Source: Novosphingobium sp. KCTC 2891
GTDB lineage: Bacteria > Pseudomonadota > Alphaproteobacteria > Sphingomonadales > Sphingomonadaceae
Assembly: GCF_025938155.1 (NCBI RefSeq)
Contig: NZ_JAPCZG010000005.1
Coordinates: forward strand, 1-64,000
DNA: 64,000 nt
Direction of reading: 5' to 3'
Position numbers and translations under genes: made by a program. Below are positions 1-7,373 of this stretch, one piece after another (the stretch's first letter is position 1; each line of letters starts with the position of its first letter). A model generated the notes under the pieces. The model saw nothing but the letters and a program-made list of their open reading frames with translations. It had not been told where the DNA came from and searched no databases.

Positions 1-59
1 GCCTCGGCTTCCTTCAGCACCGCAATGATCTGCTCTTCCGTGAACCTCAATCGCTTCAT
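1..59 (-). CDS. IS3-family transposase OrfA, N-terminus only (partial)
   Basis: The visible start ATG (57-59 on the minus strand) opens a reading frame giving MKRLRFTEEQIIAVLKEAEA. This is the characteristic N-terminus of IS3-family OrfA proteins: the RFTEEQII segment begins the helix-turn-helix that binds the terminal inverted repeats. In this family OrfA is normally joined to OrfB (DDE catalytic domain) by programmed -1 frameshifting; that part lies outside the window. Whether the copy is intact or active cannot be judged from 20 codons. Confidence 0.85.
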   Translation of the reverse strand, partial: MKRLRFTEEQIIAVLKEAE

Positions 60-118
60 CGTCCGTCCTTCCATCAGGGCCGGACTCTAATCACACTTGG
101 AGGAAAATCAGGGGGTCA
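1..118 (-). mobile_element. Left end of an IS3-family insertion sequence (continues outside window)
   Basis: Read on the minus strand, the element begins at 118 with TGACCCCCTGATTTTCCTCC, a TGA-plus-C-run terminal repeat of the kind found at IS3-family (IS407/IS511-like) ends. About 60 bp inside this end starts a transposase OrfA gene reading away from the end. Only the left end is in view, so the right repeat, orfB and the target duplication cannot be checked. The outer flank (119 on) begins the gene-poor stretch before tRNA-Asn. Confidence 0.8.
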
Positions 119-517
119 CGTCACCGCGATTGTTAGTAAGCAATTAATAAATAAAGATCTTCTGCGTCCAGGAAGCCGATGCCGCGTGTCCATGCCGGGG
201 GACGCTTTCCATGTTGCCGCAAGGCCGCTGGAGTCAGCGCATTCGCTGCCCGCTGCCGGCAGCGGATCGCCAGGACTGCCGCGCGTCGGGCGAGAGCGGA
301 AAATGGATGTTCCCGCCGCCTGCAATGGCCGGTTCGGGATCGAAGGCCTCGAGGTTCCTGGCCTTGTCCGCCAGCGTCATCCGACATCAACGGCATTGCA
401 GCCGAAGCGGTCTGAGCGGCGTGACAGCTAAAGGGAAAGGGGACTAAAGCCCGTTGGGCGAATTCTTCGGAATTCAGCCATTCCCCAGCCTGCATGGGCA
501 GGACTGGGAAAAGATGT
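119..517. other. Gene-poor spacer between IS end and tRNA-Asn
   Basis: No credible gene is seen in these roughly 400 bases. Open frames exist on both strands but they overlap each other, lack ribosome sites and give Arg/Ala/Pro-rich nonsense typical of GC-rich DNA. An AT-rich patch (about 127-165) follows the IS end. An imperfect hairpin at about 483-509 (CCCAG..CCTGC arms, minus strand) lies just after the tRNA-Asn 3' end and may help end its transcript, but it has no clear U-run. Confidence 0.6.
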
Positions 518-592
518 TGGCTCCCTGAGTAGGATTCGAACCTACGACCAAGTGATTAACAGTCACCTACTCTACCGCTGAGCTATCAGGGA
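518..592 (-). tRNA. tRNA-Asn (anticodon GTT)
   Basis: Minus-strand cloverleaf of 75 nt. The acceptor arms TCCCTGA and TCAGGGA pair perfectly, the discriminator is G and CCA is encoded (518-520). The D-arm has AGCTCAGCGGTAGAG, the T-arm has GGTTCGAATCC, and the anticodon loop CTGTTAA places GTT at 558-560. The gene's 3' end faces the IS element, the orientation expected if an integrative element had used this tRNA as attachment site. Confidence 0.97.
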
Positions 593-620
593 GCAGCCCC
601 GGTCGCCCGGGGCAGGTGCG

Positions 621-649
621 CCTAATAACAGGGGATTCTGGTTTGGCAA
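621..649 (-). promoter_or_regulatory. Predicted promoter of tRNA-Asn
   Basis: On the minus strand a -35 like TTGCCA (644-649) is followed after 16-17 bp by TATTAG/ATTAGG (621-627), about 30 bp upstream of the mature tRNA 5' end. The same TTGCCA -35 hexamer is seen ahead of tRNA-Pro in this window. Confidence 0.55.
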
Positions 650-670
650 GCACCTGTTTCGATGTTTTTC

Positions 671-1450
671 TCAGACCATGAACTGTTCGGCGAAAATCCG
701 TTCCTCAAGGCTCTGGCCGCGGTCGAACAGCAAGGTCAGCCGGTGTTCCGGTTCGGCCACCACGCGCACCTCGCTCACGTCGCGCACTTCCTTCTGGTCG
801 GCCACGACGAGGACGGGGCGCTTCACGGATTCGCGCGCGCGGAACACGATCTCGTAGGTTTCGGGCAGGATCGCACCGCGCCAGCGCCGGGGGCGGAACG
901 GGCTGATCGGGGTGAGCGCGAGCATGTTGGAGCCGAGCGGCAGGATCGGACCGTTCGCGGAAAGGTTATAGGCGGTCGAGCCTGCCGGCGTCGCCACCAG
1001 CACGCCGTCGCACGCCAGCTCGGGAATGCGGACCTTGCCGTTGACCGAGACTTCCAGCTTCGCGGTCTGGCGCGTTTCGCGCAGCAGCGAGACTTCGTTG
1101 ATCGCCCAGGAACTGGCCTTCTCACCGGTGTTGGTGGTGGCCTCCATCCGCAGCGGCGCGACCGCGATCGAGCGGGCCTTGGCCACGCGCTCGGCGATCG
1201 TGCGACTGGATTTGTATTTGTTCATCAGGAAGCCGACGGTACCCAGATTGAGGCCGAACGCGGGCATCATCGGCCCCTGTTCCAGCATCTGGTGCAGGAT
1301 CTGCAGCATGAAGCCATCGCCGCCCAGCACCACCACCGCATCCGCTTCCTCGAACGGCACCCAGTCGTACGCATCGCGCAGTGCCTGTTCGGCGTCCTGT
1401 GCCCGCTCGGTCGGCGAAGCCAGCAGCGCCAGGCGCTGGGTTTCCGGCAT
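671..1450 (-). CDS. nadK: NAD kinase
   Basis: Cytosolic enzyme that phosphorylates NAD to NADP. The 259-residue protein has the family hallmarks: GGDG at residues 43-46 (nucleotide phosphate binding), NLGTVGFL near 68-75, the NE pair at 118-119 and the glycine/serine-rich TPAGSTAYNLSANGP segment near 154-168. Start taken at the ATG of MPETQRLALLASP because homologous proteins begin just before the nucleotide-binding core; an in-frame upstream extension to 1519 looks like non-conserved Arg-rich sequence. It is at the short end for NadK, typical of alphaproteobacteria. Divergent from the EAL gene with about 130 bp between starts. Confidence 0.93.
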   Translation of the reverse strand: MPETQRLALLASPTERAQDAEQALRDAYDWVPFEEADAVVVLGGDGFMLQILHQMLEQGPMMPAFGLNLGTVGFLMNKYKSSRTIAERVAKARSIAVAPLRMEATTNTGEKASSWAINEVSLLRETRQTAKLEVSVNGKVRIPELACDGVLVATPAGSTAYNLSANGPILPLGSNMLALTPISPFRPRRWRGAILPETYEIVFRARESVKRPVLVVADQKEVRDVSEVRVVAEPEHRLTLLFDRGQSLEERIFAEQFMV

Positions 1451-1584
1451 GGTACTCGTTCCCCTGTCATGGCCTTGTCGGCGGAGCCGCTGGCTCGCGG
1501 GTGATATGGAGCGCACCAAACTGGTGCAATGGCAAAAGGAACGGGCGGGTGATTTCGCCGTCGGCTTGGTCTAAGCGGCGGAGG

Positions 1585-2871
1585 ATGGAAGCGAAGGGTA
1601 TTCTAGCGCGCGCGCAGCGCGATGTGCTGACCGGACTGCCGGGCGCGGACAGCGCCAGGGCGTGGCTCGATGCAGCGGGGCGCGCCGGCTTCGTCCAGGC
1701 CATGCTCGTCAGCCTTCAGCGGCTGCAATCGGTCAACCTGGCCTATGGCAAGAGCGGCGGCGATCAGGCGCTGGCTGAAGTGGCTCGGCGCATCGCCGAT
1801 TTCGCGGCAGAGGAACTCGGGCCGGACGCGCTGGTTGCGCGCACCGGCGGCAGCGAGTTCCTCGTCGCATCGCGCGAGGCGGTGAGCCGCGACCGCTGGC
1901 AGTGGCTGGCGGAAACGCTGGGACGCGCCATCGCCCGGCCGCTGACGGTGGAGGGTGAATCCATCCGCATCCAGCCGCGAAGCGCCCTGCTGCGCGGGCT
2001 GACCGGCGAGCCCGGCGCCAACCTGCTCGACCGGCTTGACCAGGTCAGCCTCGAACTTCAGCGCAGCAGCACGCGGCGCATCCTGTGGGCCGACGGCAGC
2101 CACCCCGCACGCGGGCAAAGCGCCGCCACCCTGGAGGCGGACCTGATCGGCGCGCTTCACCGTGAGGAAATCTCGGTGCTGTTCCAGCCGCAGTTCGATG
2201 TCGCCACCGGCGCGCTGGCCGGGGCCGAGGCTCTGGCGCGGTGGGAGCATCCCTCGTTCGGCCGTATCGGCGCGGAAACGCTGTTCGCGGTGGCGGAGCG
2301 CGGCGATCTCGTCACCCAGTTGACCGAACACATCGCGCTGCGTGCATTGCGTGCCGCCCGTGACTGGCCCGCGCCGCTGCGGCTCTCGCTCAACGTCACG
2401 GCGGAGGACTTCGCGCTCGGCCAGTTCGCCGCCACCATGCGCCGGCTGCTGGCCGAGACCGGCTTTGCGGCAGAGCGCCTGACGATCGAGATCACCGAGC
2501 GTACGCTCATTTCCGATTTCGAGGACTGCGCGATGGCGCTGCTCGACCTGGCCGAGGCCGGCGTCAGCGTCGCGCTCGACGATTTCGGCACCGGCTTTTC
2601 CAATTTCCGCGCGCTCAAGGCGTTGCCGCTTCACGCGCTCAAGATCGACCGCTCGCTGGTGAAGGACATCGCGCGCGACTTGCGTGACCGGGCCATCCTT
2701 TCCGCGATGATCGCGATGGCGCGCGCGCTGGACATGAAGGTGATCGCGGAGGGCATCGAAACCGAGGCGCAGCTCGCTATCCTGCAAGAGGAAGGCTGCG
2801 ACCTGTTCCAGGGCTTCCTGCGCTCCGGCCCGGTTTCGGCGGAGGACATGGCGGCGCTGGCGGCCGGCTGA
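1585..2871 (+). CDS. EAL-domain c-di-GMP phosphodiesterase with degenerate GGDEF
   Basis: Predicted soluble protein of 428 residues. Residues about 10-165 form a GGDEF-like domain whose signature reads GGSEF (88-92) in place of GGDEF/GGEEF, so diguanylate cyclase activity is unlikely. Residues about 185-425 form an EAL domain with key motifs in place: EAL (215-217), NVT, EITE, DDFGTG (332-337), KIDR (354-356), AEGIE and QGF. It therefore probably hydrolyses c-di-GMP, with the N-terminal domain possibly a regulatory GTP site. No membrane segment or sensor domain is seen. The ATG at 1585 has a GGAGG directly abutting it, so the exact start is uncertain; longer in-frame sequence upstream has no family resemblance. 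Confidence 0.88.
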   Translation: MEAKGILARAQRDVLTGLPGADSARAWLDAAGRAGFVQAMLVSLQRLQSVNLAYGKSGGDQALAEVARRIADFAAEELGPDALVARTGGSEFLVASREAVSRDRWQWLAETLGRAIARPLTVEGESIRIQPRSALLRGLTGEPGANLLDRLDQVSLELQRSSTRRILWADGSHPARGQSAATLEADLIGALHREEISVLFQPQFDVATGALAGAEALARWEHPSFGRIGAETLFAVAERGDLVTQLTEHIALRALRAARDWPAPLRLSLNVTAEDFALGQFAATMRRLLAETGFAAERLTIEITERTLISDFEDCAMALLDLAEAGVSVALDDFGTGFSNFRALKALPLHALKIDRSLVKDIARDLRDRAILSAMIAMARALDMKVIAEGIETEAQLAILQEEGCDLFQGFLRSGPVSAEDMAALAAG

Positions 2872-2880
2872 TCGACCTGA

Positions 2881-5800
2881 TCAGGCGGCCTTCTTCGCTG
2901 CCCGCCGTGCGATGGCCGAAAGCCCCTTGGTCAGCTGCACCAGCCCGTTGAGCCGGCTTTCCGCGTTGCCCCAGGCGCGCTGGATCACCAGCTTGTTGTC
3001 GGGCCGCAGCTTGGCCACGCCGTTCAGCCGCTCGACATAGGCGATCAGCCCCATGGGATCGGGGAAATCGTCGTTGTGGAACGAGACGAGCGCGCCCTTT
3101 GCGCCCACATCGATCTTGGCGATGCGCGCCTCGATCGCCTGTCGCTTCACTTCGATCAGCCGCAGCAGGTTCTGCGTGGGCGAGGGCAGGGGGCCGAAGC
3201 GGTCGATCATCTCGGCCGCCAGTGCTTCCACCGCGTCGGGCCCCTCTGCATCGTTCATCCGGCGATAGAGCGCCATGCGCACCGCAAGGTCGGGCACGTA
3301 GTCCTCGGGGATCATGATGGGTGCATCGACGGTGATTTGCGGGGAAAGCGTGTCGCGTTCGCGCGCCAGCCCGATGTCGCCCGCCTTCGCCGCCAGGATC
3401 GCATCCTCCAGCATCGACTGGTAAAGCTCGAAGCCCACTTCCTTGATGTGGCCCGATTGCTCGTCGCCCAGCAGGTTGCCCGCGCCGCGCAGGTCCAGAT
3501 CGTGGCTGGCGAGCTGGAAGCCCGCACCCAGCGAATCGAGATCGCCCAAGACCTTCAGGCGCTTTTCCGCGATCTCGGTCAGCGCCTGGTTTTCGGGGAA
3601 AGTGAGGTAGGCATAGGCGCGCAGCTTGCCGCGGCCCACGCGCCCGCGCAGCTGGTAAAGCTGCGCCAGCCCGAACCGGTCGGCGCGGTGCAGGATGATC
3701 GTGTTGGCGCTGGGAATGTCGATCCCGCTTTCGACGATCGTGGTCGAAAGCAGCACTTCGTATTTCTTCTCGTAGAACGCGCCCATGCGGTCCTCGACCT
3801 CGGTCGGGCTCATCTGGCCATGCGCGGTGACGAAGCGGATTTCCGGAACGTTCAGCCGCAGCCAGTCCTCCAGCTCGGGCATGTCGGCGATGCGCGGCAC
3901 CACGATGAAGCTCTGCCCGCCGCGCTGGTGTTCGCGCATCAGCGCCTCGCGCATCACCACGTCGTCCCAGGGCATCACATAAGTGCGCACCGCGAGCCGG
4001 TCGACCGGCGGGGTCTGGATCGTGGACAGCTCGCGCAGCCCGCTCATCGCCATCTGCAGCGTGCGCGGGATCGGCGTTGCGGTCAGCGTCAGCACGTGGA
4101 CGTCGGCCTTCAGCTCCTTGAGCTTTTCCTTGTGCGTCACGCCAAAGCGCTGCTCTTCGTCGACGATGACGAGCCCCAGCCGCTTGAACTCCACCGATTT
4201 CGAAAGAAGCGCGTGGGTGCCGATCACGATGTCCACCGTGCCGTCGGTCAGCCCGGCCTTGGTCGCCGCCGCCTCCTTTGGCGGCACGAGCCGCGACAGC
4301 CGCCCGACATTCAGCGGGAAGCCGGAAAAGCGTTCGACGAACCCGGCATAATGCTGGCGCGCCAGCAGCGTCGTCGGTGCGATCACCGCCACCTGCTTGC
4401 CGGCCATCGCCGCGACGAAGGCGGCGCGCAGCGCAACTTCGGTCTTGCCGAAGCCCACGTCGCCGCACACCAGCCGGTCCATCGGCTTGCCCTCGGCCAT
4501 GTCGCCCAGCACGTCTTCGATCGCGCGTTCCTGATCCTCGGTCTCGTCCCACGGAAAGCGGTCGACGAACGGATCGTAGCTGGCCGGATCGACCGGCATC
4601 ACATCGGCCACGCGCAGCGCGCGCAGCGCGGCGGTGGCCATCAGCTGCCCCGCCATTTCCAGGATGCGCTCGCGCATCCGCGCCTTGCGCCGCTGCCATG
4701 CCTCGCCGCCCAGCTTGTCGAGCGCGACCGCTTCGTTCTCCGCGCCATAGCGCGACAGCACGTCGAGGTTCTCGACCGGGATATAGAGCTTGTCGCCGCC
4801 GCTGTAGGTCAGCTGCACGCAATCGTGAGGGCTGTCGCCCACCTTGATCGCTTCCAGCCCTTCGTAGCGGCCGATGCCGTGGTCCATGTGGACCACCAGA
4901 TCGCCGGGATTGAGCGCGGACAGCTCGGCCAGGAACGCGTCTGCGTCCTTGCGCTTCTTCTTCCGGCGCACCAGCCGGTCGCCAAGGATGTCCTGCTCGG
5001 TCAGCAGTTCCAGTTCGTCGTTGGCGAAGCCCTGTTCCAGCGGCAGCACCACCGCCACCGGCTTGCCCTTGGCGGCAAGGCCCAGTGCGTCCTGCCAGGT
5101 CTCGGCCATTACCGGCGGCTGCTTGCCCGCTTCGGCCAGCAGCGAGGCAAGCCGCGCGCGCGAGCCGGTGGTATAGGCCGCCAGGATCGGCTTCAGCCCC
5201 CGCGTGCCGAGCGCAGCGAGGTGCTTCGCCGCCGCCTCGTAGATGTTCAGGCCCTGCGTCCGCTCGGGCGTGAAATCGCGGCTGCTCGCAAATCCGAAAT
5301 CGAGTACCTGCTTCGATTCCGGCTCCGCGAACAACGTCATGCGGTGCACCGGCCACCCGGCCAGCGCGCGCTCGAACTCGTCCTGCGAAAGATAGAGCGC
5401 TTCTTCGCCCAGCGGACGATAGGTGCCGGGCGAGCGCTGCGCGCCCTCGACCCGCGCCTGATGATAATCGGCGATGTCGGCAAAGCGCGTTTCGGCGGCC
5501 TTGGCCGCGCCCGCGTCGATCACCATCAGGTCGTCTTCGCCCAGATGGTCGAACAGCGTGACCAGCCGCTCCTCGAACAGCGGCAGCCAGTGCTCCATGC
5601 CGGCCAGCCGCCGCCCGTCGCTCACCGCCTGATAGAGCGGGTCGCTGGTGGCGTTGGCACCGAACAGCTCGCGATAACGGCCGCGGAAGCGCTTGATGCT
5701 GTCCTCGTCGAGCAGGGCCTCGCTTGCCGGGATCAGCAGGTGCGTTTCCACCGGCTGCACACTGCGCTGCGTGCCGGGATCGAACAGGCGCAGCGTTTCC

Positions 5801-6366
5801 AGCTCGTCGCCAAAGAAATCGAGCCGCAACCCGTGGTCCAGCCCGGTGGGAAAGATATCGAAGACCGATCCGCGCACGGCATATTCGCCGGCATCGACCA
5901 CCGTGTCGGTGCGCGAATAGCCCTGCCGCTGCAGCAGCGCGATCAGGCTCTCGCGCCCGATCTCGATTCCCGCCTTCAGCAGGCGGGTCGATTCGCGGAT
6001 GCGGAAGGGCGTCAGCACGCGCTGGAGCAGCGCGTTGATCGTGGTGACGATCAACTGCGGCCGGTCGCGCTTGTGCTGCAACTTCTGCAGCGCCGACAGC
6101 CGCCGCGCGCTGATCGTCAGCGCGGGCGAGGCGCGGTCGAACGGCAGGCAGTCCCACGCGGGAAAGTCGATGACCTCAAGCTCGGGCGCGAAGAAAGCGG
6201 CGCTTTCCACCACGGCGCGCATCGCCGAATCGTCGGGTGCGACAAACACCGCGCGCCCCTTGGCGGCGCGGGCAAGGTCGGCCAGCACGAGCGGCTGCGC
6301 CCCGCGCGCGACCGAGGACAGGGTCAGCGGCGACTGGGCCGAAAGAACGCGGGAGATGTCGGACAT
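2881..6366 (-). CDS. mfd: Transcription-repair coupling factor Mfd
   Basis: ATP-dependent DNA translocase that removes RNA polymerase stalled at lesions and recruits UvrA. The 1161-residue length is normal. Order of domains: UvrB-like N-terminal module with PAWDCLPFDR and SPLTLSSVARG, RNA polymerase interaction (Tudor-like) domain around residues 480-545 with DHGIGRYEG, then RecG-like helicase motifs including Walker A GDVGFGKTE near residue 635 and DEEQRFG near 735, and the C-terminal TRCF domain. Stop codon lies 9 bp from the end of the convergent EAL gene. Upstream is sdhE, then recG further on: mfd, sdhE and recG cluster in many alphaproteobacteria. Confidence 0.97.
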   Translation of the reverse strand: MSDISRVLSAQSPLTLSSVARGAQPLVLADLARAAKGRAVFVAPDDSAMRAVVESAAFFAPELEVIDFPAWDCLPFDRASPALTISARRLSALQKLQHKRDRPQLIVTTINALLQRVLTPFRIRESTRLLKAGIEIGRESLIALLQRQGYSRTDTVVDAGEYAVRGSVFDIFPTGLDHGLRLDFFGDELETLRLFDPGTQRSVQPVETHLLIPASEALLDEDSIKRFRGRYRELFGANATSDPLYQAVSDGRRLAGMEHWLPLFEERLVTLFDHLGEDDLMVIDAGAAKAAETRFADIADYHQARVEGAQRSPGTYRPLGEEALYLSQDEFERALAGWPVHRMTLFAEPESKQVLDFGFASSRDFTPERTQGLNIYEAAAKHLAALGTRGLKPILAAYTTGSRARLASLLAEAGKQPPVMAETWQDALGLAAKGKPVAVVLPLEQGFANDELELLTEQDILGDRLVRRKKKRKDADAFLAELSALNPGDLVVHMDHGIGRYEGLEAIKVGDSPHDCVQLTYSGGDKLYIPVENLDVLSRYGAENEAVALDKLGGEAWQRRKARMRERILEMAGQLMATAALRALRVADVMPVDPASYDPFVDRFPWDETEDQERAIEDVLGDMAEGKPMDRLVCGDVGFGKTEVALRAAFVAAMAGKQVAVIAPTTLLARQHYAGFVERFSGFPLNVGRLSRLVPPKEAAATKAGLTDGTVDIVIGTHALLSKSVEFKRLGLVIVDEEQRFGVTHKEKLKELKADVHVLTLTATPIPRTLQMAMSGLRELSTIQTPPVDRLAVRTYVMPWDDVVMREALMREHQRGGQSFIVVPRIADMPELEDWLRLNVPEIRFVTAHGQMSPTEVEDRMGAFYEKKYEVLLSTTIVESGIDIPSANTIILHRADRFGLAQLYQLRGRVGRGKLRAYAYLTFPENQALTEIAEKRLKVLGDLDSLGAGFQLASHDLDLRGAGNLLGDEQSGHIKEVGFELYQSMLEDAILAAKAGDIGLARERDTLSPQITVDAPIMIPEDYVPDLAVRMALYRRMNDAEGPDAVEALAAEMIDRFGPLPSPTQNLLRLIEVKRQAIEARIAKIDVGAKGALVSFHNDDFPDPMGLIAYVERLNGVAKLRPDNKLVIQRAWGNAESRLNGLVQLTKGLSAIARRAAKKAA

Positions 6367-6429
6367 GGGAAAGGGGGATTAGTGGGGGGCGCGCCGAGTG
6401 CAAGCGGTTCCAGCGGGCAATGCCCGCAA

Positions 6430-6696
6430 TCAGCGCGGTATTTCGACGTAATCCAGCTTGCGCATCACATCCATCATCGGCCCGACATATTCGGGCGGGA
6501 CGGAGATCGTGCCCAGCGCCCAGCCCATGATATCGACGTCTTCCTCGTCGATCAGGCGCTCGAACCACTGCACCTCGTCTTCGCCCCAGCCTGCGTGGAA
6601 GCGGTCGAAATAGCAGCCGATCATGTAGTCCGCCTCACGCGTGCCGCGATGCCAGGCACGGAACTTCAGGCGGCGGAGGCGGTCGGGTTCGATCAT
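6430..6696 (-). CDS. sdhE: FAD assembly factor SdhE (DUF339)
   Basis: Small protein of 88 residues that helps covalent attachment of FAD to the flavoprotein subunit of succinate dehydrogenase. The signature RGxxE appears as RGTRE at residues 17-21, followed by the conserved DYMIGCYFDRF stretch and the WFE..ID segment. The ATG at 6694-6696 was chosen so that the protein starts about 16 residues before the RGxxE motif, as in the family; upstream in-frame sequence is not conserved-looking. It reads toward mfd with a 63-bp gap and is probably co-transcribed. Confidence 0.9.
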   Translation of the reverse strand: MIEPDRLRRLKFRAWHRGTREADYMIGCYFDRFHAGWGEDEVQWFERLIDEEDVDIMGWALGTISVPPEYVGPMMDVMRKLDYVEIPR

Positions 6697-6840
6697 GGAA
6701 TCGCGGTTAGGCGATCCGTTCGCCTGCATCAAGGGTAGCGCTCCCCAGGATTTCCGACCATATGAAAACACATCCCGGCGACGGGCCTTCCCCTGCCGCC
6801 GGGATGCCGCGTCCCCCCGTTCCGAGGTCCGCGTAACGCG

Positions 6841-7248
6841 TTACTTTCCGCGAAGGGCGGCCAGCACCTCGTCCGGCTTGCGGCCGATCAGGTCCTTGGC
6901 GACTTCGCCCAGCAGCACCTGGCTGACCTGCTTGGCATAGTGGTGCCGCAGTTCGCCCAGCGTGCGGGGCGGGGCGATCACCACCAGATGTTCGATCTTG
7001 TGGCCGATCACCTGCTGGTTGAGCCACTCCGCCACGGCGCCGGCGTGCGCGTCTTCGTGCATCTGGCGGGGCGAGGGGTTGCTGGCGGTGGGACCGTGGC
7101 GGCCGCCGCTGCCCGAATGGTTGTGCTCGTCGATATGCGGCGTGGGCAGTTCGGCAAGGTCGGGCGTGGCTTCGTTGCCGGCATTGCGCAGCAGGGTCCA
7201 GTTCTCGCCATCGACAAGGGCAATCACGGCGCCATGGGGAAGCAGCAT
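6841..7248 (-). CDS. Host-attachment-family protein (Host_attach domain)
   Basis: A 135-residue protein starting with MLLPHGAVIALVDGENW and ending in a conserved block with HYAKQVSQVLLGEVAKDL. This resembles the family annotated as protein required for attachment to host cells (described first in plant-associated Agrobacterium); the biochemical role is not established. A His/Ser/Gly-rich linker lies about residues 55-75. The start is supported by AGGAG seven bases upstream. No signal peptide or membrane segment is visible, so a surface role is not obvious. It is divergent from recG with about 125 bp between starts. Confidence 0.75.
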   Translation of the reverse strand: MLLPHGAVIALVDGENWTLLRNAGNEATPDLAELPTPHIDEHNHSGSGGRHGPTASNPSPRQMHEDAHAGAVAEWLNQQVIGHKIEHLVVIAPPRTLGELRHHYAKQVSQVLLGEVAKDLIGRKPDEVLAALRGK

Positions 7249-7373
7249 TTGGGATCTCCTCTTTGTGTTCTCTCGCAACCGACCCAAGCGCGCCGACCGC
7301 CTGCGTTCCATGCGCTGGGTCAAATCGGGCACAGGCTGTGGCGATTTTGCCCGCAGCCGATTATGTCCGCGCC

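Noticed and set aside
133..495. Minus-strand 120-codon frame in the spacer near the IS
   Set aside because: No ribosome site, Arg/Ala-rich, overlaps several frames on the other strand, no family resemblance.
2777..6738. Frames of over 1100 codons on both strands across mfd
   Set aside because: They follow from third-position GC bias in mfd; their products are low-complexity and no conserved motif is seen.
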